Notes under the pieces: generated by a model
The model's database searches: none
The model's input: only the letters and a program-made list of their open reading frames with translations
What the model was told of the DNA's origin: nothing
Source of the DNA: Actinocrispum wychmicini
Lineage (GTDB): Bacteria > Actinomycetota > Actinomycetes > Mycobacteriales > Pseudonocardiaceae
NCBI RefSeq assembly: GCF_004345645.1
Contig: NZ_SLWS01000021.1
Coordinates: 1 to 64,000 of the forward strand
DNA: 64,000 nucleotides
Direction: 5' to 3'
Made by a program: the position numbers and the translations under genes
Shown here: piece by piece, positions 14,954 through 22,949 of the stretch
How the letters are laid out: every line of letters starts with the position of its first letter
How positions within the stretch are numbered: position 1 is the first letter of the stretch

Positions 14954-17641
14954 GTGAAGTTCCGGTTGCTTGGTCCGTTCGAGATCGAGGCCGCGGGGCC
15001 GGTGTGGATCCCCCGGCGCCGGGAGCGGTGCCTGCTGGCGGTGCTGCTGCTGGAACAGGGGCGGATGGTCGCCGCCGACCGGCTGGCCGACCTGCTCTGG
15101 GACGGCCAGCCGCCGTCGACGGTCCGGACCTTGCTGCGCAGCCATGTCAGCCGGTTGCGCGGCGCGATCGGTTCGGACGACGTCGTGATCGACTGGCAGA
15201 CCTCGGGATACGTCCTGCACACCGACCCGGCGACGATCGACGCGCACGTGTTCCGGACTATGGTCGGAAAGGCCCGTGAGCTGACCGAGCCGGACGACAA
15301 GGCCAAGGTGCTGCGCGCGGCGCTGCGGCTGTGGCGTGGCCCGGTGCTCGCTGACATCGCCACCGGATGGATCTCCGACCGCCTCGGCGCCAGGCTGGAG
15401 GAACTCCGGCGCGAGGCGCTCGACCAACGGATCAGCGCGGACCTCGCGGCCGGGCGGCACCGGGAGCTGATCGGCGAGCTGACCGAGCTGCTGGCCGGCC
15501 GGCCCGGCCAGGAGCGGTTCGCCGCGCACCTGATGGTGGCGCTGTACCGCTCGGGCCGGCAGGGCGACGCGCTCGCCGTGTACGACGACAGTCGCCGGAT
15601 CCTGGCCGGTGAGCTGGGCCTGAGCCCGGGTGCGGAGCTGCGCCGGCTGCACGAGCGGATCCTGCGCGCCGACCCGGTGCTCGACCTGCCCGAACAGGTC
15701 GACACGCGACGGCACGCCAGGGGCCATCTCCCGGCGCAACTGCCTGGTTCACCGCAGTCCTTCGCCGGCCGGGCGGACGAGCTCGCCACGCTGGACGAGC
15801 GAATGCGGCCAGGGACGTCGGTAGTGGTCTTGGCGATCTGCGGGGCCGGCGGGATCGGCAAGACCTGGCTGGCCCTGGCGTGGGCGCACCGGCACGTCGA
15901 GCGCTTCCCGGACGGACAGTTGTTCGTCGACCTGCACGGTTTCAGCCCCGCGGGCCCGCCGAAAACCCCCACTGTCGCGATCCGCGCGTTCCTCGACGCC
16001 CTTGGCGTTGAGCCGCACCGCATCCCACCGGAGTTGGACGGCCAGGCGGCGTTGTACCGCAGTCTGGTCGCTGACAAGCGGATGCTGATCGTGCTGGACA
16101 ACGCGGCCAGCACCGACCAGGTGACGCCGCTGCTGCCGGGCGGCAGCCGCTGCACTGTGCTGGTGACCAGTCGCGATCGGCTCGCCGGGCTGACCATCCG
16201 GCACGGCGCCCACTCCCTGCGGCTGGACGCCCTCAGCGACGACGAGTCCCATGCCGTGCTGAGGAACCGGCTGGGCCCGACCCGCGTCACAGCTGAGGCG
16301 CGGGCGGTGGCCGAACTGGTTGACTCCTGTGCCGGATTCCCCCTCGCCCTGGGGTTGATCGCCGGGCGCGCGCACAGCCTGCCCCAACTCCCCTTGGCCG
16401 AGTTCGCCGCCGAACTGCGCGAGTCCCGGATGAACGCCTTGGCCGACGCGGACCCGGCTGCCAGCCTGCCCAGCGTGCTGTCCCATTCCTGTCGGGCCCT
16501 CACCGACGAGCAACGCCTGGTGTTCGCGTTGCTGGGCATCGCGCCCGGCCCCGACATCGGCCTGCCCGCCGCCGCGAGCCTGGTCGGCCTGTCGCCCACT
16601 CGGGCACGCGCCGCGTTGCGTGCCCTGGAAAGCGCCTCGCTCCTGAACCAGCAAGCGCACGACCGCTACTCGATGCACGACCTTGTCCGGCAGTACGCCA
16701 CCACCGTCGCCCATCGTGACCTCACCGAGGAGACGCGCGAGGCAGGACTGCGCCGGATACTCGACTTCTACACGTACACCGCCTACACCGCCGACCGGCT
16801 CCTGGCTCCGCACCGCGAGTCCATCGACGTCGTCCCGGCCGGCACCCACCACCCGCTGGCCGATCTCCCGACCGCGCTGGCCTGGCTCACCACTGAGCAC
16901 TCCAACCTGTTGGCGGGCCAGCACATCGCCGCCACCCGCGGGTGGCACGGCGTCGTCTCGGACCTCGCCTGGGCACTGACCACCTTCCACACCCGGCGCG
17001 GGGACCGCCAGCACCGGCTCGCCGTCTGGCAGGCCGCGCTCGACGCCGCCGCGCACCTGCCTGACCCTGTCGCGCGCATCTTCGCCCACCGGTACCTCGG
17101 CCTGGCCTTCGCCGACCTGGGCCACCACGAGGACGCGATCGGGCACCTGCGGCAGGCGCTTGCCCTGGCCGAACAGCACCCCAACCGGATCCACCAGGCG
17201 CAGACCTACCACGCCCTCGTCTGGACCTGGGGACGAAGCGGGGACTACCCGCAGGCCATGAACCACGCGACCCGTGCCCTCAAGCTCCTTCGCGGCCTGG
17301 ACCAACCCGCTTGGGAAGCGATCGCCCTCAACGACGCGGGCTGGTGCGCCGCCCGCTCCGGTGACTACGACACGGCCCGCGCCCACTTGCCAGGCCGCCC
17401 TGGTCCTGTTCCGGCGCCACAACCTCACCGGTGCGGCCGCCGCCCTGGACAGCCTCGGCTACATCGACCAGCACACCGGCCACCACGATCAAGCCGTCCA
17501 CCATTACCGGCAGGCGCTGACCCTGTGCCGCGCCCACGGCAACACCTACTTCGCCGCCAACACTCTCGACCGTCTTGGCCACGCCCACGTCGCCCTCGGC
17601 GAACGCGTAGCTGCCGAAGCGGTGTGGCAGGAAGCGCTTGA
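14954..17641 (+). CDS. AfsR-like SARP/NB-ARC/TPR transcriptional regulator, frameshifted near 3' end
   Basis: An 895-residue product in this frame. Residues 1-95 are an OmpR-type winged helix (start KFRLLGPFEIEA). Residues ~100-245 are the bacterial transcriptional activation domain. An NB-ARC ATPase follows with P-loop GGAGGIGKTW near 297 and LIVLDNA. TPR repeats begin near 640. The last ~85 residues are arginine/proline-rich nonsense: homologous TPR sequence continues in another frame (CQAALVLFRRHN onward) to a stop at 17708. The switch is at CACTTGCCAG (17385-17394), where one extra T would explain it. Full length would be about 917 residues. Regulators of this type activate specialised-metabolite genes. 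Whether the frameshift is real or a sequencing error cannot be told from the sequence alone. Confidence 0.88.
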   Translation: MKFRLLGPFEIEAAGPVWIPRRRERCLLAVLLLEQGRMVAADRLADLLWDGQPPSTVRTLLRSHVSRLRGAIGSDDVVIDWQTSGYVLHTDPATIDAHVFRTMVGKARELTEPDDKAKVLRAALRLWRGPVLADIATGWISDRLGARLEELRREALDQRISADLAAGRHRELIGELTELLAGRPGQERFAAHLMVALYRSGRQGDALAVYDDSRRILAGELGLSPGAELRRLHERILRADPVLDLPEQVDTRRHARGHLPAQLPGSPQSFAGRADELATLDERMRPGTSVVVLAICGAGGIGKTWLALAWAHRHVERFPDGQLFVDLHGFSPAGPPKTPTVAIRAFLDALGVEPHRIPPELDGQAALYRSLVADKRMLIVLDNAASTDQVTPLLPGGSRCTVLVTSRDRLAGLTIRHGAHSLRLDALSDDESHAVLRNRLGPTRVTAEARAVAELVDSCAGFPLALGLIAGRAHSLPQLPLAEFAAELRESRMNALADADPAASLPSVLSHSCRALTDEQRLVFALLGIAPGPDIGLPAAASLVGLSPTRARAALRALESASLLNQQAHDRYSMHDLVRQYATTVAHRDLTEETREAGLRRILDFYTYTAYTADRLLAPHRESIDVVPAGTHHPLADLPTALAWLTTEHSNLLAGQHIAATRGWHGVVSDLAWALTTFHTRRGDRQHRLAVWQAALDAAAHLPDPVARIFAHRYLGLAFADLGHHEDAIGHLRQALALAEQHPNRIHQAQTYHALVWTWGRSGDYPQAMNHATRALKLLRGLDQPAWEAIALNDAGWCAARSGDYDTARAHLPGRPGPVPAPQPHRCGRRPGQPRLHRPAHRPPRSSRPPLPAGADPVPRPRQHLLRRQHSRPSWPRPRRPRRTRSCRSGVAGSA

Positions 17642-17708
17642 GCTGTACCGGACACAAGGACGCGACCACGACGCCGAACGGGTCCAGGTCCACCTCGCCA
17701 CGCCGTAG
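17385..17708 (+). pseudogene. Out-of-frame C-terminal TPR segment of the AfsR-like gene
   Basis: From about 17390 to the TAG at 17706-17708, a second frame encodes clear TPR sequence (ALDSLGYIDQHTGHHDQAVHHYRQAL and a following repeat, with the A-Y-H spacing of TPR helices). It continues the regulator exactly where the upstream frame loses similarity. It has no start codon or ribosome binding site of its own, so it is the displaced end of the same gene. Confidence 0.8.
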
Positions 17709-17716
17709 CGAAACGG

Positions 17717-17747
17717 TGTCAACTCGCGTGTCAACGCCGTTGGCAAC
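17717..17747 (+). repeat. Three direct repeats TG(T/G)CAAC with exact 12-bp period
   Basis: TGTCAAC at 17717-17723, TGTCAAC at 17729-17735 and TGGCAAC at 17741-17747, each separated by five bases. SARP proteins bind phased heptamer repeats next to the -35 region, and AfsR does so in front of the small gene afsS. These repeats lie just after an AfsR-like gene and before a 35-codon ORF, so an operator role is plausible. Confidence 0.55.
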
Positions 17748-17792
17748 TCGCTCCCCCGAAGCTGGCTGAACTGGGTCTAGCGAGGGGGACCG

Positions 17793-17900
17793 ATGGGGTC
17801 GAGAGTCTTGGTCGCGCTGGCCGCGATCATCGTCGGGTTTACGTCCGCGCAGGTGGCGGCACATCCAGAACCGCGGTGCTCCAGCTGCTGGGTGCGGTGA
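17793..17900 (+). CDS. Small secreted peptide (35 aa) downstream of the AfsR-like gene
   Basis: A 35-codon ORF with AGGGGG seven bases before its ATG. The N-terminus has one Arg, then a hydrophobic run (VLVALAAIIVGFTSA) and an AxA-type site (QVAA), like a short Sec signal peptide. The remainder is about a dozen residues with two cysteines (RCSSCW). I do not recognise it. Its place, 84 bases after a SARP/TPR regulator and behind three phased repeats, matches the afsR-afsS layout, although AfsS itself is not secreted. A signalling peptide sensed by a TPR regulator is another possibility. That it is translated rests on the ribosome binding site and signal-like composition alone. Confidence 0.5.
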   Translation: MGSRVLVALAAIIVGFTSAQVAAHPEPRCSSCWVR

Positions 17901-17981
17901 AGAAGGGCTCCGGCGCCAGCTGGTGCCATGCTTGGCACCAGCTGGCTTGCTTCTGAGCCATGGTGATGCCATAGTGATGCC

Positions 17982-18494
17982 ATGGACCTGACCTCGTATG
18001 TGGACAACCTCGGCCGTGAGTTCGCCACGCTGGCCGAAGCCGGCGGGGATGAGGCGCGTGCGTTGGTCGAGCGCCTGGCCGGGTCGCTGGAGTCGGCGAT
18101 CCGGATGACGCTGTTGGACGCGCTGTCGGCCGCCGCGGACGAGATCACGCGGGACCTGGCCCCCGGCTCGGTGGAGCTGCGCCTGCGTGGCCGTGACCCG
18201 AACTTCGTTGTGAGCACGCCGTCCGGTGAACCGCTCCCGGACACGGCCGAGAGTGACACGGCGGAAGGCGCGCCGCTCGCCGAGGACGGCCCGACCGCGC
18301 GGATCAACGTGCGTCTTCCGGAGCAGCTCAAGGCCGCGGTCGAGGAGGCCGCCGCCCAGGAGGAGCGGTCGGTCAACGCCTGGCTGGTGCGGGCGGCGTG
18401 GGCCGCCTTGCAGCGCTCCGACCGCGGTCGACGCACGGAGCAGCCGACCTTCACCAAACGGTCCCAGCAGCGGTTCACCGGCTGGGTGCGCTAG
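17982..18494 (+). CDS. Ribbon-helix-helix (HicB/Arc-like) DNA-binding protein
   Basis: A 170-residue protein. Residues 1-85 form a helical region of unknown role. An acidic linker follows, and residues ~105-145 are an RHH domain (INVRLPEQLKAAVEEAAAQEERSVNAWLVRAAWAAL). The last 25 residues are basic. In actinomycetes this protein type often precedes a DUF4097 gene and a DrrAB-like ABC exporter, as here, so it may regulate that operon. The ATG at 17982 follows a short direct repeat of TGATGCCAT. The TAG stop is part of a CTAG that flanks the MITE described next. Confidence 0.8.
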   Translation: MDLTSYVDNLGREFATLAEAGGDEARALVERLAGSLESAIRMTLLDALSAAADEITRDLAPGSVELRLRGRDPNFVVSTPSGEPLPDTAESDTAEGAPLAEDGPTARINVRLPEQLKAAVEEAAAQEERSVNAWLVRAAWAALQRSDRGRRTEQPTFTKRSQQRFTGWVR

Positions 18495-18659
18495 GTCGTG
18501 TTTCAGGTGTCCCGGTCGATGAGAGCCGGGATCGGGGCGGTTCCTGGCGTCGCCGCCGGTACGCCGCGAATACTGGTTGTCTTTGGGCGTGCCGGCGGTG
18601 GCGTCAGGGACCGCATCCGGCCCGGCTATCGCGATCGGGACACCTGAAACACGGCCTAG
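18491..18659. mobile_element. MITE: ~160-bp long imperfect palindrome flanked by CTAG
   Basis: The left end (18495-18530) and right end (18621-18655) are inverted copies sharing CGTGTTTCAGGTGTCCCG (18 bases, perfect) and an AGCCGGG block. The complementarity continues inward (GGCGGTTCCTG with CAGGGACCGCATCC, and GCCGCCGGTACGC with GCGTGCCGGCGG), so nearly the whole element folds into one hairpin with a loop around 18570-18590. CTAG at 18491-18494 and 18656-18659 looks like a 4-base target duplication of the kind made by IS5-family (IS427 group) transposases. No transposase is encoded. The left CTAG contains the stop codon of the RHH gene. The element separates that gene from the DUF4097 operon and could act as a terminator. 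Confidence 0.8.
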
Positions 18660-18731
18660 GCGCACTGCTTCTTCCGCCACACGTCCCCGACCTGCGGGGA
18701 TGCCCTACCCACCCGAAATGAGGGGACACCC

Positions 18732-19577
18732 ATGCCTACTTTCGACACTCCCGAACCGATTTCCGTCACACTCGACGTCGGCGTCGCCGGCGTTGTGCGG
18801 TTCACCGCGAGCAGCCGGACCGACACGGTCGTCGAGGTACGCCCGAGCGACGAGAACGACGAGTCCGACGTGAAGGCCGCGCAGCAGATCCGCGTCGAGT
18901 ACGTGAACGGCGAGCTGCAGATCAAGGGGCCGAAGGCGCGTTTCGACTTCTCCCGCAAGACCAGGTCGGTCGACGTGTCCGTCGAGCTGCCCAGCGGTTC
19001 GCGGGTGTCCGCCGACGCGCAGGTGGGGAACCTGCACGGTGTGGGCCGGCTGGGCGAGACCCGGTTCAAGACGTCCGCCGGGAACTGCCAGCTGGCGGAC
19101 ACCGGCCCGCTGCGCGTGGACACCGCGGCCGGGCACGTCACCGCGGACCACGTCGCAGGCAACGCCGACATCCACACCGGGTCCGGGAAGGTGAGCATCG
19201 GCCGGATCGAGGGCATCGCGGTCGTCAAGGACTCCAACGGCAACATCGAGATCGACGCCGTCACCGGCGACGCACGCTTGCGCGCGGCGAACGGCGACAT
19301 CGCCGTCCACAGGGCCGGCGCGGGAGTGGACGCGAAGACGGCCAACGGCGGCATCCGCCTCGGCGAGGTGGTCCGCGGCGCGGTCACGCTCGAAACCGCC
19401 ATGGGCGACCTCGAGATCGGCATCGCCGAGGGCACCGCCGCCTGGCTCGACACGCACACCCGCTTCGGCCAGGTGCGCAACCAGCTGGACAACACCACCC
19501 AGCCCAGTGCGTCCGAGACGACCGTCGAAGTGCGCGCACGCACGTCCTTCGGTCAGATCGACATCCGCCGCGCCTGA
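18732..19577 (+). CDS. DUF4097-family beta-repeat protein
   Basis: A 281-residue protein with no signal peptide. After residue ~75 it repeats a short beta-strand unit with conserved turns (VDTAAGHVTADHVAGNADIHTG, KDSNGNIEIDAV, AANGDIAVHRAG, KTANGGIRLGEV). This is the right-handed beta-helix pattern of DUF4097 (putative adhesin). The role is unknown. In actinobacteria it is regularly encoded in front of a DrrA/DrrB-like ABC exporter, as here (30 bases upstream). GAGGGGAC lies before the ATG. Confidence 0.88.
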   Translation: MPTFDTPEPISVTLDVGVAGVVRFTASSRTDTVVEVRPSDENDESDVKAAQQIRVEYVNGELQIKGPKARFDFSRKTRSVDVSVELPSGSRVSADAQVGNLHGVGRLGETRFKTSAGNCQLADTGPLRVDTAAGHVTADHVAGNADIHTGSGKVSIGRIEGIAVVKDSNGNIEIDAVTGDARLRAANGDIAVHRAGAGVDAKTANGGIRLGEVVRGAVTLETAMGDLEIGIAEGTAAWLDTHTRFGQVRNQLDNTTQPSASETTVEVRARTSFGQIDIRRA

Positions 19578-19607
19578 TCCGTTTTCCGCACCTTGAAAGG
19601 GAATCGC

Positions 19608-20561
19608 ATGCACACACAGCAATCGGCGATCACGGCGACCGGGCTGCGCAAGTCGTTCGGCGACCACGTCGTGCTCGACGGTCTCGACCTGAACGTGCCG
19701 CGGGGAACGGTGTTCTCCCTGCTCGGCGCGAACGGCGCCGGGAAGACCACGACGGTCAAGATCCTGTCCACTTTGATCAGTGCGGACGGCGGCAGCGCAC
19801 GGGTCGACGGGCACGACCTCGCGACCGAACCCGACGCGGTGCGCGCGGCGATCGGTGTCACCGGTCAGTTCTCCGCCGTGGACAACCTGCTCACCGGCGA
19901 GGAGAACCTGCTCCTGATGGCGGACCTGCACCACCTCGGCCGACACGACGGCCGACGGCGCGCCGCCGACCTGCTCGACCGGTTCGACCTGGTCGAGGCG
20001 GGCAAGAAGCCGGCGTCGACGTACTCCGGCGGGATGCGGCGGCGGCTCGACCTCGCGATGACGTTGGTCGGCAGTCCACGGGTGATCTTCCTGGACGAAC
20101 CGACCACCGGACTGGACCCGCGCAGCCGCCGGAGCATGTGGCAGCTGGTCCGGGACCTGGTGGCCGGCGGCGTCACCATCTTCCTGACCACGCAGTACCT
20201 GGAGGAGGCCGACGAGCTGGCCGACCGGATCGCGGTCCTCGACCACGGCCGGCTGGTCGCCGAGGGCACCGCGGACGAGCTGAAGCGCCGCATTCCCGGT
20301 GGCCACGTCCGGCTGCGGTTCGCCGATCCGCGCGGGCTCGAAATCGCCGAGCGCGTCCTCGGCCAGGCCTCGCGCGAAACCGACGCCCTCGCCCTGCGGG
20401 TGCCCAGCGACGGCAGCCTCCGCTCGCTGAAGACCCTGATCGGCCGGCTCGACGACCAGGCCATCGAGGTCGACGAACTGTCCGTGCACACCCCCGATCT
20501 CGACGACGTCTTCCTCGCCCTCACCGGCAACCCCAAGAACGAGAAGGTGACCACGCGATGA
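19608..20561 (+). CDS. DrrA-like ABC transporter ATP-binding protein
   Basis: A 317-residue ABC ATPase. Walker A is GANGAGKTT, the signature is YSGGMRRR, Walker B is VIFLDEPTTGLDP, and the switch His follows TIFLTTQYLEEADELADR. The C-terminal ~90-residue extension (GHVRLRFADP onward, ending DLDDVFLALTG) is typical of daunorubicin-resistance DrrA proteins. It energises the permease encoded next and likely exports a hydrophobic drug or lipid. ATG at 19608 with GAAAGGGAA upstream is preferred to an upstream TTG. The stop overlaps the permease start (ATGA). Confidence 0.95.
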   Translation: MHTQQSAITATGLRKSFGDHVVLDGLDLNVPRGTVFSLLGANGAGKTTTVKILSTLISADGGSARVDGHDLATEPDAVRAAIGVTGQFSAVDNLLTGEENLLLMADLHHLGRHDGRRRAADLLDRFDLVEAGKKPASTYSGGMRRRLDLAMTLVGSPRVIFLDEPTTGLDPRSRRSMWQLVRDLVAGGVTIFLTTQYLEEADELADRIAVLDHGRLVAEGTADELKRRIPGGHVRLRFADPRGLEIAERVLGQASRETDALALRVPSDGSLRSLKTLIGRLDDQAIEVDELSVHTPDLDDVFLALTGNPKNEKVTTR

Positions 20562-21376
20562 GCACCCCAGCCCTGGCGGCACCGGTGGGCCTCCGGCTCC
20601 ACCCGCTGCGCGACTCGGCGACGATGTTGCGCCGCAACCTCAAGCACATGCTGCGGTACCCGTCGATGACCCTGATGCTCGTCGGGATGCCGATCGTCTT
20701 CCTGCTGCTGTTCGTCTACGTGCTCGGCGGCACGATGGGCGCCGGGCTCGGCGCCGCGTCCGGCGGGCGCGCCGCGTACGCCAACTACGTGGCGCCCGCG
20801 ATCATCCTGATGACCGTGACGGCCACCGTCCAGGGCACCGCGATCTCGGTCGCCATGGACATGACCGAAGGCGTCATCGCCCGGTTCCGAACCATGCACA
20901 TCGCCCGCGTCTCGGTGCTGACCGGGCACGTCCTCGGCAGCGTGATCCAGGCCGTGATCAGCTTGACGATCGTGATCGGCGTGGCGCTGCTCGTCGGCTT
21001 CGAACCCACCGCCGGGCTGGGCGCGTGGCTGGCCACGGCCGGTTTCCTGATGGTGGTGACGTTCGCGCTCGTGTGGCTCTGCGTCGCGCTCGGCCAGGTG
21101 AGCAAGAGCGTCGAGACCGCAAGCAACCTGCCGATGCCACTGGTGCTGCTGCCGTTCCTCGGCAGCGGGTTCGTCCCGACCGACTCCATGCCGGGCGGGC
21201 TGCGCTGGTTCGCCGAGCACCAGCCGTTCACCCCGATCATCGAAACCCTGCGCGGCCTGCTGATGGACAAGCCGATCGGGAACAACGCGTGGATCTCGCT
21301 GATCTGGTGCGCCGTCATCGCCCTCGCCGGATACCTCTGGTCCAAGAAGCTGTTCAACCGCGAGTTCGCCCACTGA
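20558..21376 (+). CDS. DrrB-like ABC-2 transporter permease
   Basis: A 272-residue ABC-2 type membrane protein with six hydrophobic segments. It starts with a soluble LRRNLKHMLRYPSMTLMLVGMPIVFLLL region. It contains GLLMDKPIGNNAW near the C-terminus and the PMPLVLLPFLGSGFVPTDSMPGGLRWFAEHQPFTP segment conserved in DrrB proteins. It is the membrane partner of the preceding ATPase. The start overlaps that gene's stop. Its 3' end borders the MFS pseudogene on the other strand. Confidence 0.94.
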   Translation: MSTPALAAPVGLRLHPLRDSATMLRRNLKHMLRYPSMTLMLVGMPIVFLLLFVYVLGGTMGAGLGAASGGRAAYANYVAPAIILMTVTATVQGTAISVAMDMTEGVIARFRTMHIARVSVLTGHVLGSVIQAVISLTIVIGVALLVGFEPTAGLGAWLATAGFLMVVTFALVWLCVALGQVSKSVETASNLPMPLVLLPFLGSGFVPTDSMPGGLRWFAEHQPFTPIIETLRGLLMDKPIGNNAWISLIWCAVIALAGYLWSKKLFNREFAH

Positions 21377-21379
21377 TCC

Positions 21380-21964
21380 GTGCAGGAGAACGTATGCGGC
21401 GAGGACGGGAATGAGCAGAACGTACGCGGCTCGGACGGTTCTGGTTCGTCCAAATCGGACAGCCAGCCGTCCGCCGAGGAGGGTGCCGACGGCTCCGGCG
21501 GCGAACATCGTGATGAGCCCGGCCTCGCCGGCGATCGGGCCACCCGCGACGGCGTCCGGCCAGTTGTCATGACGTCCGACGTCCGCATTGGACTGTGCGC
21601 TGGCGTCCCCCAGACTGCGGCGGCGAAGGAGCGTGGCGGTCAGAACACCGCCGACCACCGCGGGGATCGCCAGGATCGGGGTCGCACCCAGACCGATTCC
21701 CGACACGCCGGCGACGATCATCCCGGCGGGCACCAGCCAGGGTGCCGGGCGGCGATCGGTCAGCAGCCCGAACACCGGCTGGGCGACCGACGACAACAGG
21801 GTCGCCGCCAGGGTGATCCCCGCGGCGGCGAGGTAGGTGCAGCCACGCTCGGCGACCAGGAACGGCACCAGAGCCGGCACGGCGCCCTGGTAGATGTCGT
21901 TGACCACATGGCCGCCGACGAGCACGGCCAGTGTCCGGTCGCGGGTCGAGGAAGCGATCGGCAT
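21380..21964 (-). pseudogene. Decayed MFS transporter (fosmidomycin-resistance type)
   Basis: The N-terminus is convincing MFS sequence: HVVNDIYQGAVPALVPFLVAERG, two helices, and the loop GLLTDRRPAPWLVP. After AGVSGIGL the text jumps to GATPILAIPAVVGGVLTATLLRRR, losing roughly three helices and the AYHPE-type loop. After HDNWPDA it jumps again to GEAGLITMFAAGAVGTLLGGRLAVRFGR. It then ends at LAAYVLLHG, where the frame runs into the antisense of the DrrB-like gene. About half of a ~400-residue transporter is missing, yet the frame stays open, so decay went through in-frame deletions and loss of the 3' end. The AraC regulator that usually accompanies it lies directly upstream. Confidence 0.72.
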
Positions 21965-22040
21965 CCCGCCACTGTCGTCGCTGTGGCGTGGTACGCGCTT
22001 CTGATAAATCGCCAAGTTGTGTCCAAAAGCAGCTAGTCGG

Positions 22041-22778
22041 TCAGCGCGGGGCTCGGCCGCCTGGTGTGTACCCCATGTGCCGGTGGAAGACGTCGACGAA
22101 GGCGCTGGTGCTGGACCAGCCACAGCGGTGCCCGGTCGCGGTGACCGACTGGCCTTCGGCCAACAGCCGCAGCGCCAGGTGCAGACGTAGTTGCGTACGC
22201 CACTGCGGGAAGGACATGCCGAACTCCTCGGCGAACAGCCGGGTCAGGGTCCGCTGCCCCACCCCGGCCGCTCGGGCCAACGTGGCGAGCGACCGCTGGT
22301 CCGCGGGATTCCCGGCGAGCAGCCCGCAGACCGCGGCGAGCCGGGAATCCCGCGGGGTCGGCAGCCACAGCGCGGGCTGCGGACTGGGCCGCAGTTCGTC
22401 CATCAACACCGGTCGCAGCCGGGCGCGCCGCCGATCGCTGTCCGAAGCGGTGTAGGCGATCAGCACCTCCCGCAGCAACGGGCTGACCTCAAGGACGGTC
22501 GGCTCGGCCAGTCGCAGCGGGTTCGCGCGACGTTCCAACGCGACAGTGTGGAACGCCGTGACGCCGTACGCACGGTGTCCATGGAGGACTCCGGCCGGCA
22601 CCCAGATCGCGCTCGAAGCCGGCGCCACCCATGATCCGGCGTCGGTGTCGACCGCGAGCACGCCGTGGCTGGCGTACACGATCTGGTTGCCGCGGTGGCG
22701 ATGCGCGGGTATCTCGGCGCCAGCCGGCAACAGCCGCGACGACGTCACGGTCAACTCGACCAGGCTGGTTTCCGTCAT
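22041..22778 (-). CDS. AraC-family transcriptional regulator with cupin domain
   Basis: A 245-residue regulator. Residues ~18-75 are a cupin with AHRHRGNQIVYASHGVLAV. Residues ~145-240 are a two-HTH AraC domain (SLATLARAAGVGQRTLTRLFAEEFGMSFPQWRTQLRL, then GWSSTSAFVDVFHRHMGYTPG). In related genomes this type sits beside an MFS efflux gene and controls it. Here the neighbour is the MFS pseudogene 76 bases downstream, so the regulator may have lost its local target. ATG at 22778 is used. Confidence 0.9.
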   Translation of the reverse strand: MTETSLVELTVTSSRLLPAGAEIPAHRHRGNQIVYASHGVLAVDTDAGSWVAPASSAIWVPAGVLHGHRAYGVTAFHTVALERRANPLRLAEPTVLEVSPLLREVLIAYTASDSDRRRARLRPVLMDELRPSPQPALWLPTPRDSRLAAVCGLLAGNPADQRSLATLARAAGVGQRTLTRLFAEEFGMSFPQWRTQLRLHLALRLLAEGQSVTATGHRCGWSSTSAFVDVFHRHMGYTPGGRAPR

Positions 22779-22907
22779 AACCACGCATTCTATCGAAGTC
22801 GCGACGGTTCCTGGTCAACTGTCGACCGTGCCCGATCGGGCGGACACATCGCCTCCACGGCATGTTTCTCCGCCGCCGCTAACGTGATCGGACGCTCGCG
22901 GATACAT

Positions 22908-22919
22908 GTGGTGCACCAC
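22908..22919. promoter_or_regulatory. Perfect palindrome GTGGTGCACCAC upstream of histidine kinase gene
   Basis: A 12-base perfect palindrome 31-42 bases before the kinase ATG, in the 171-base divergent gap between the AraC regulator and the kinase. Its position fits an operator overlapping the kinase promoter. The regulator is unknown. Confidence 0.35.
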
Positions 22920-22949
22920 TGTGTCGACACTCGGGGGAGGACTCAGGGC

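Noticed and set aside
19865..22123. A 750-codon frame joining the MFS remnant to sequence antisense of the ABC transporter genes
   Set aside because: Only the first ~195 codons (21964 to 21380) look like protein; the rest mirrors DrrA and DrrB.
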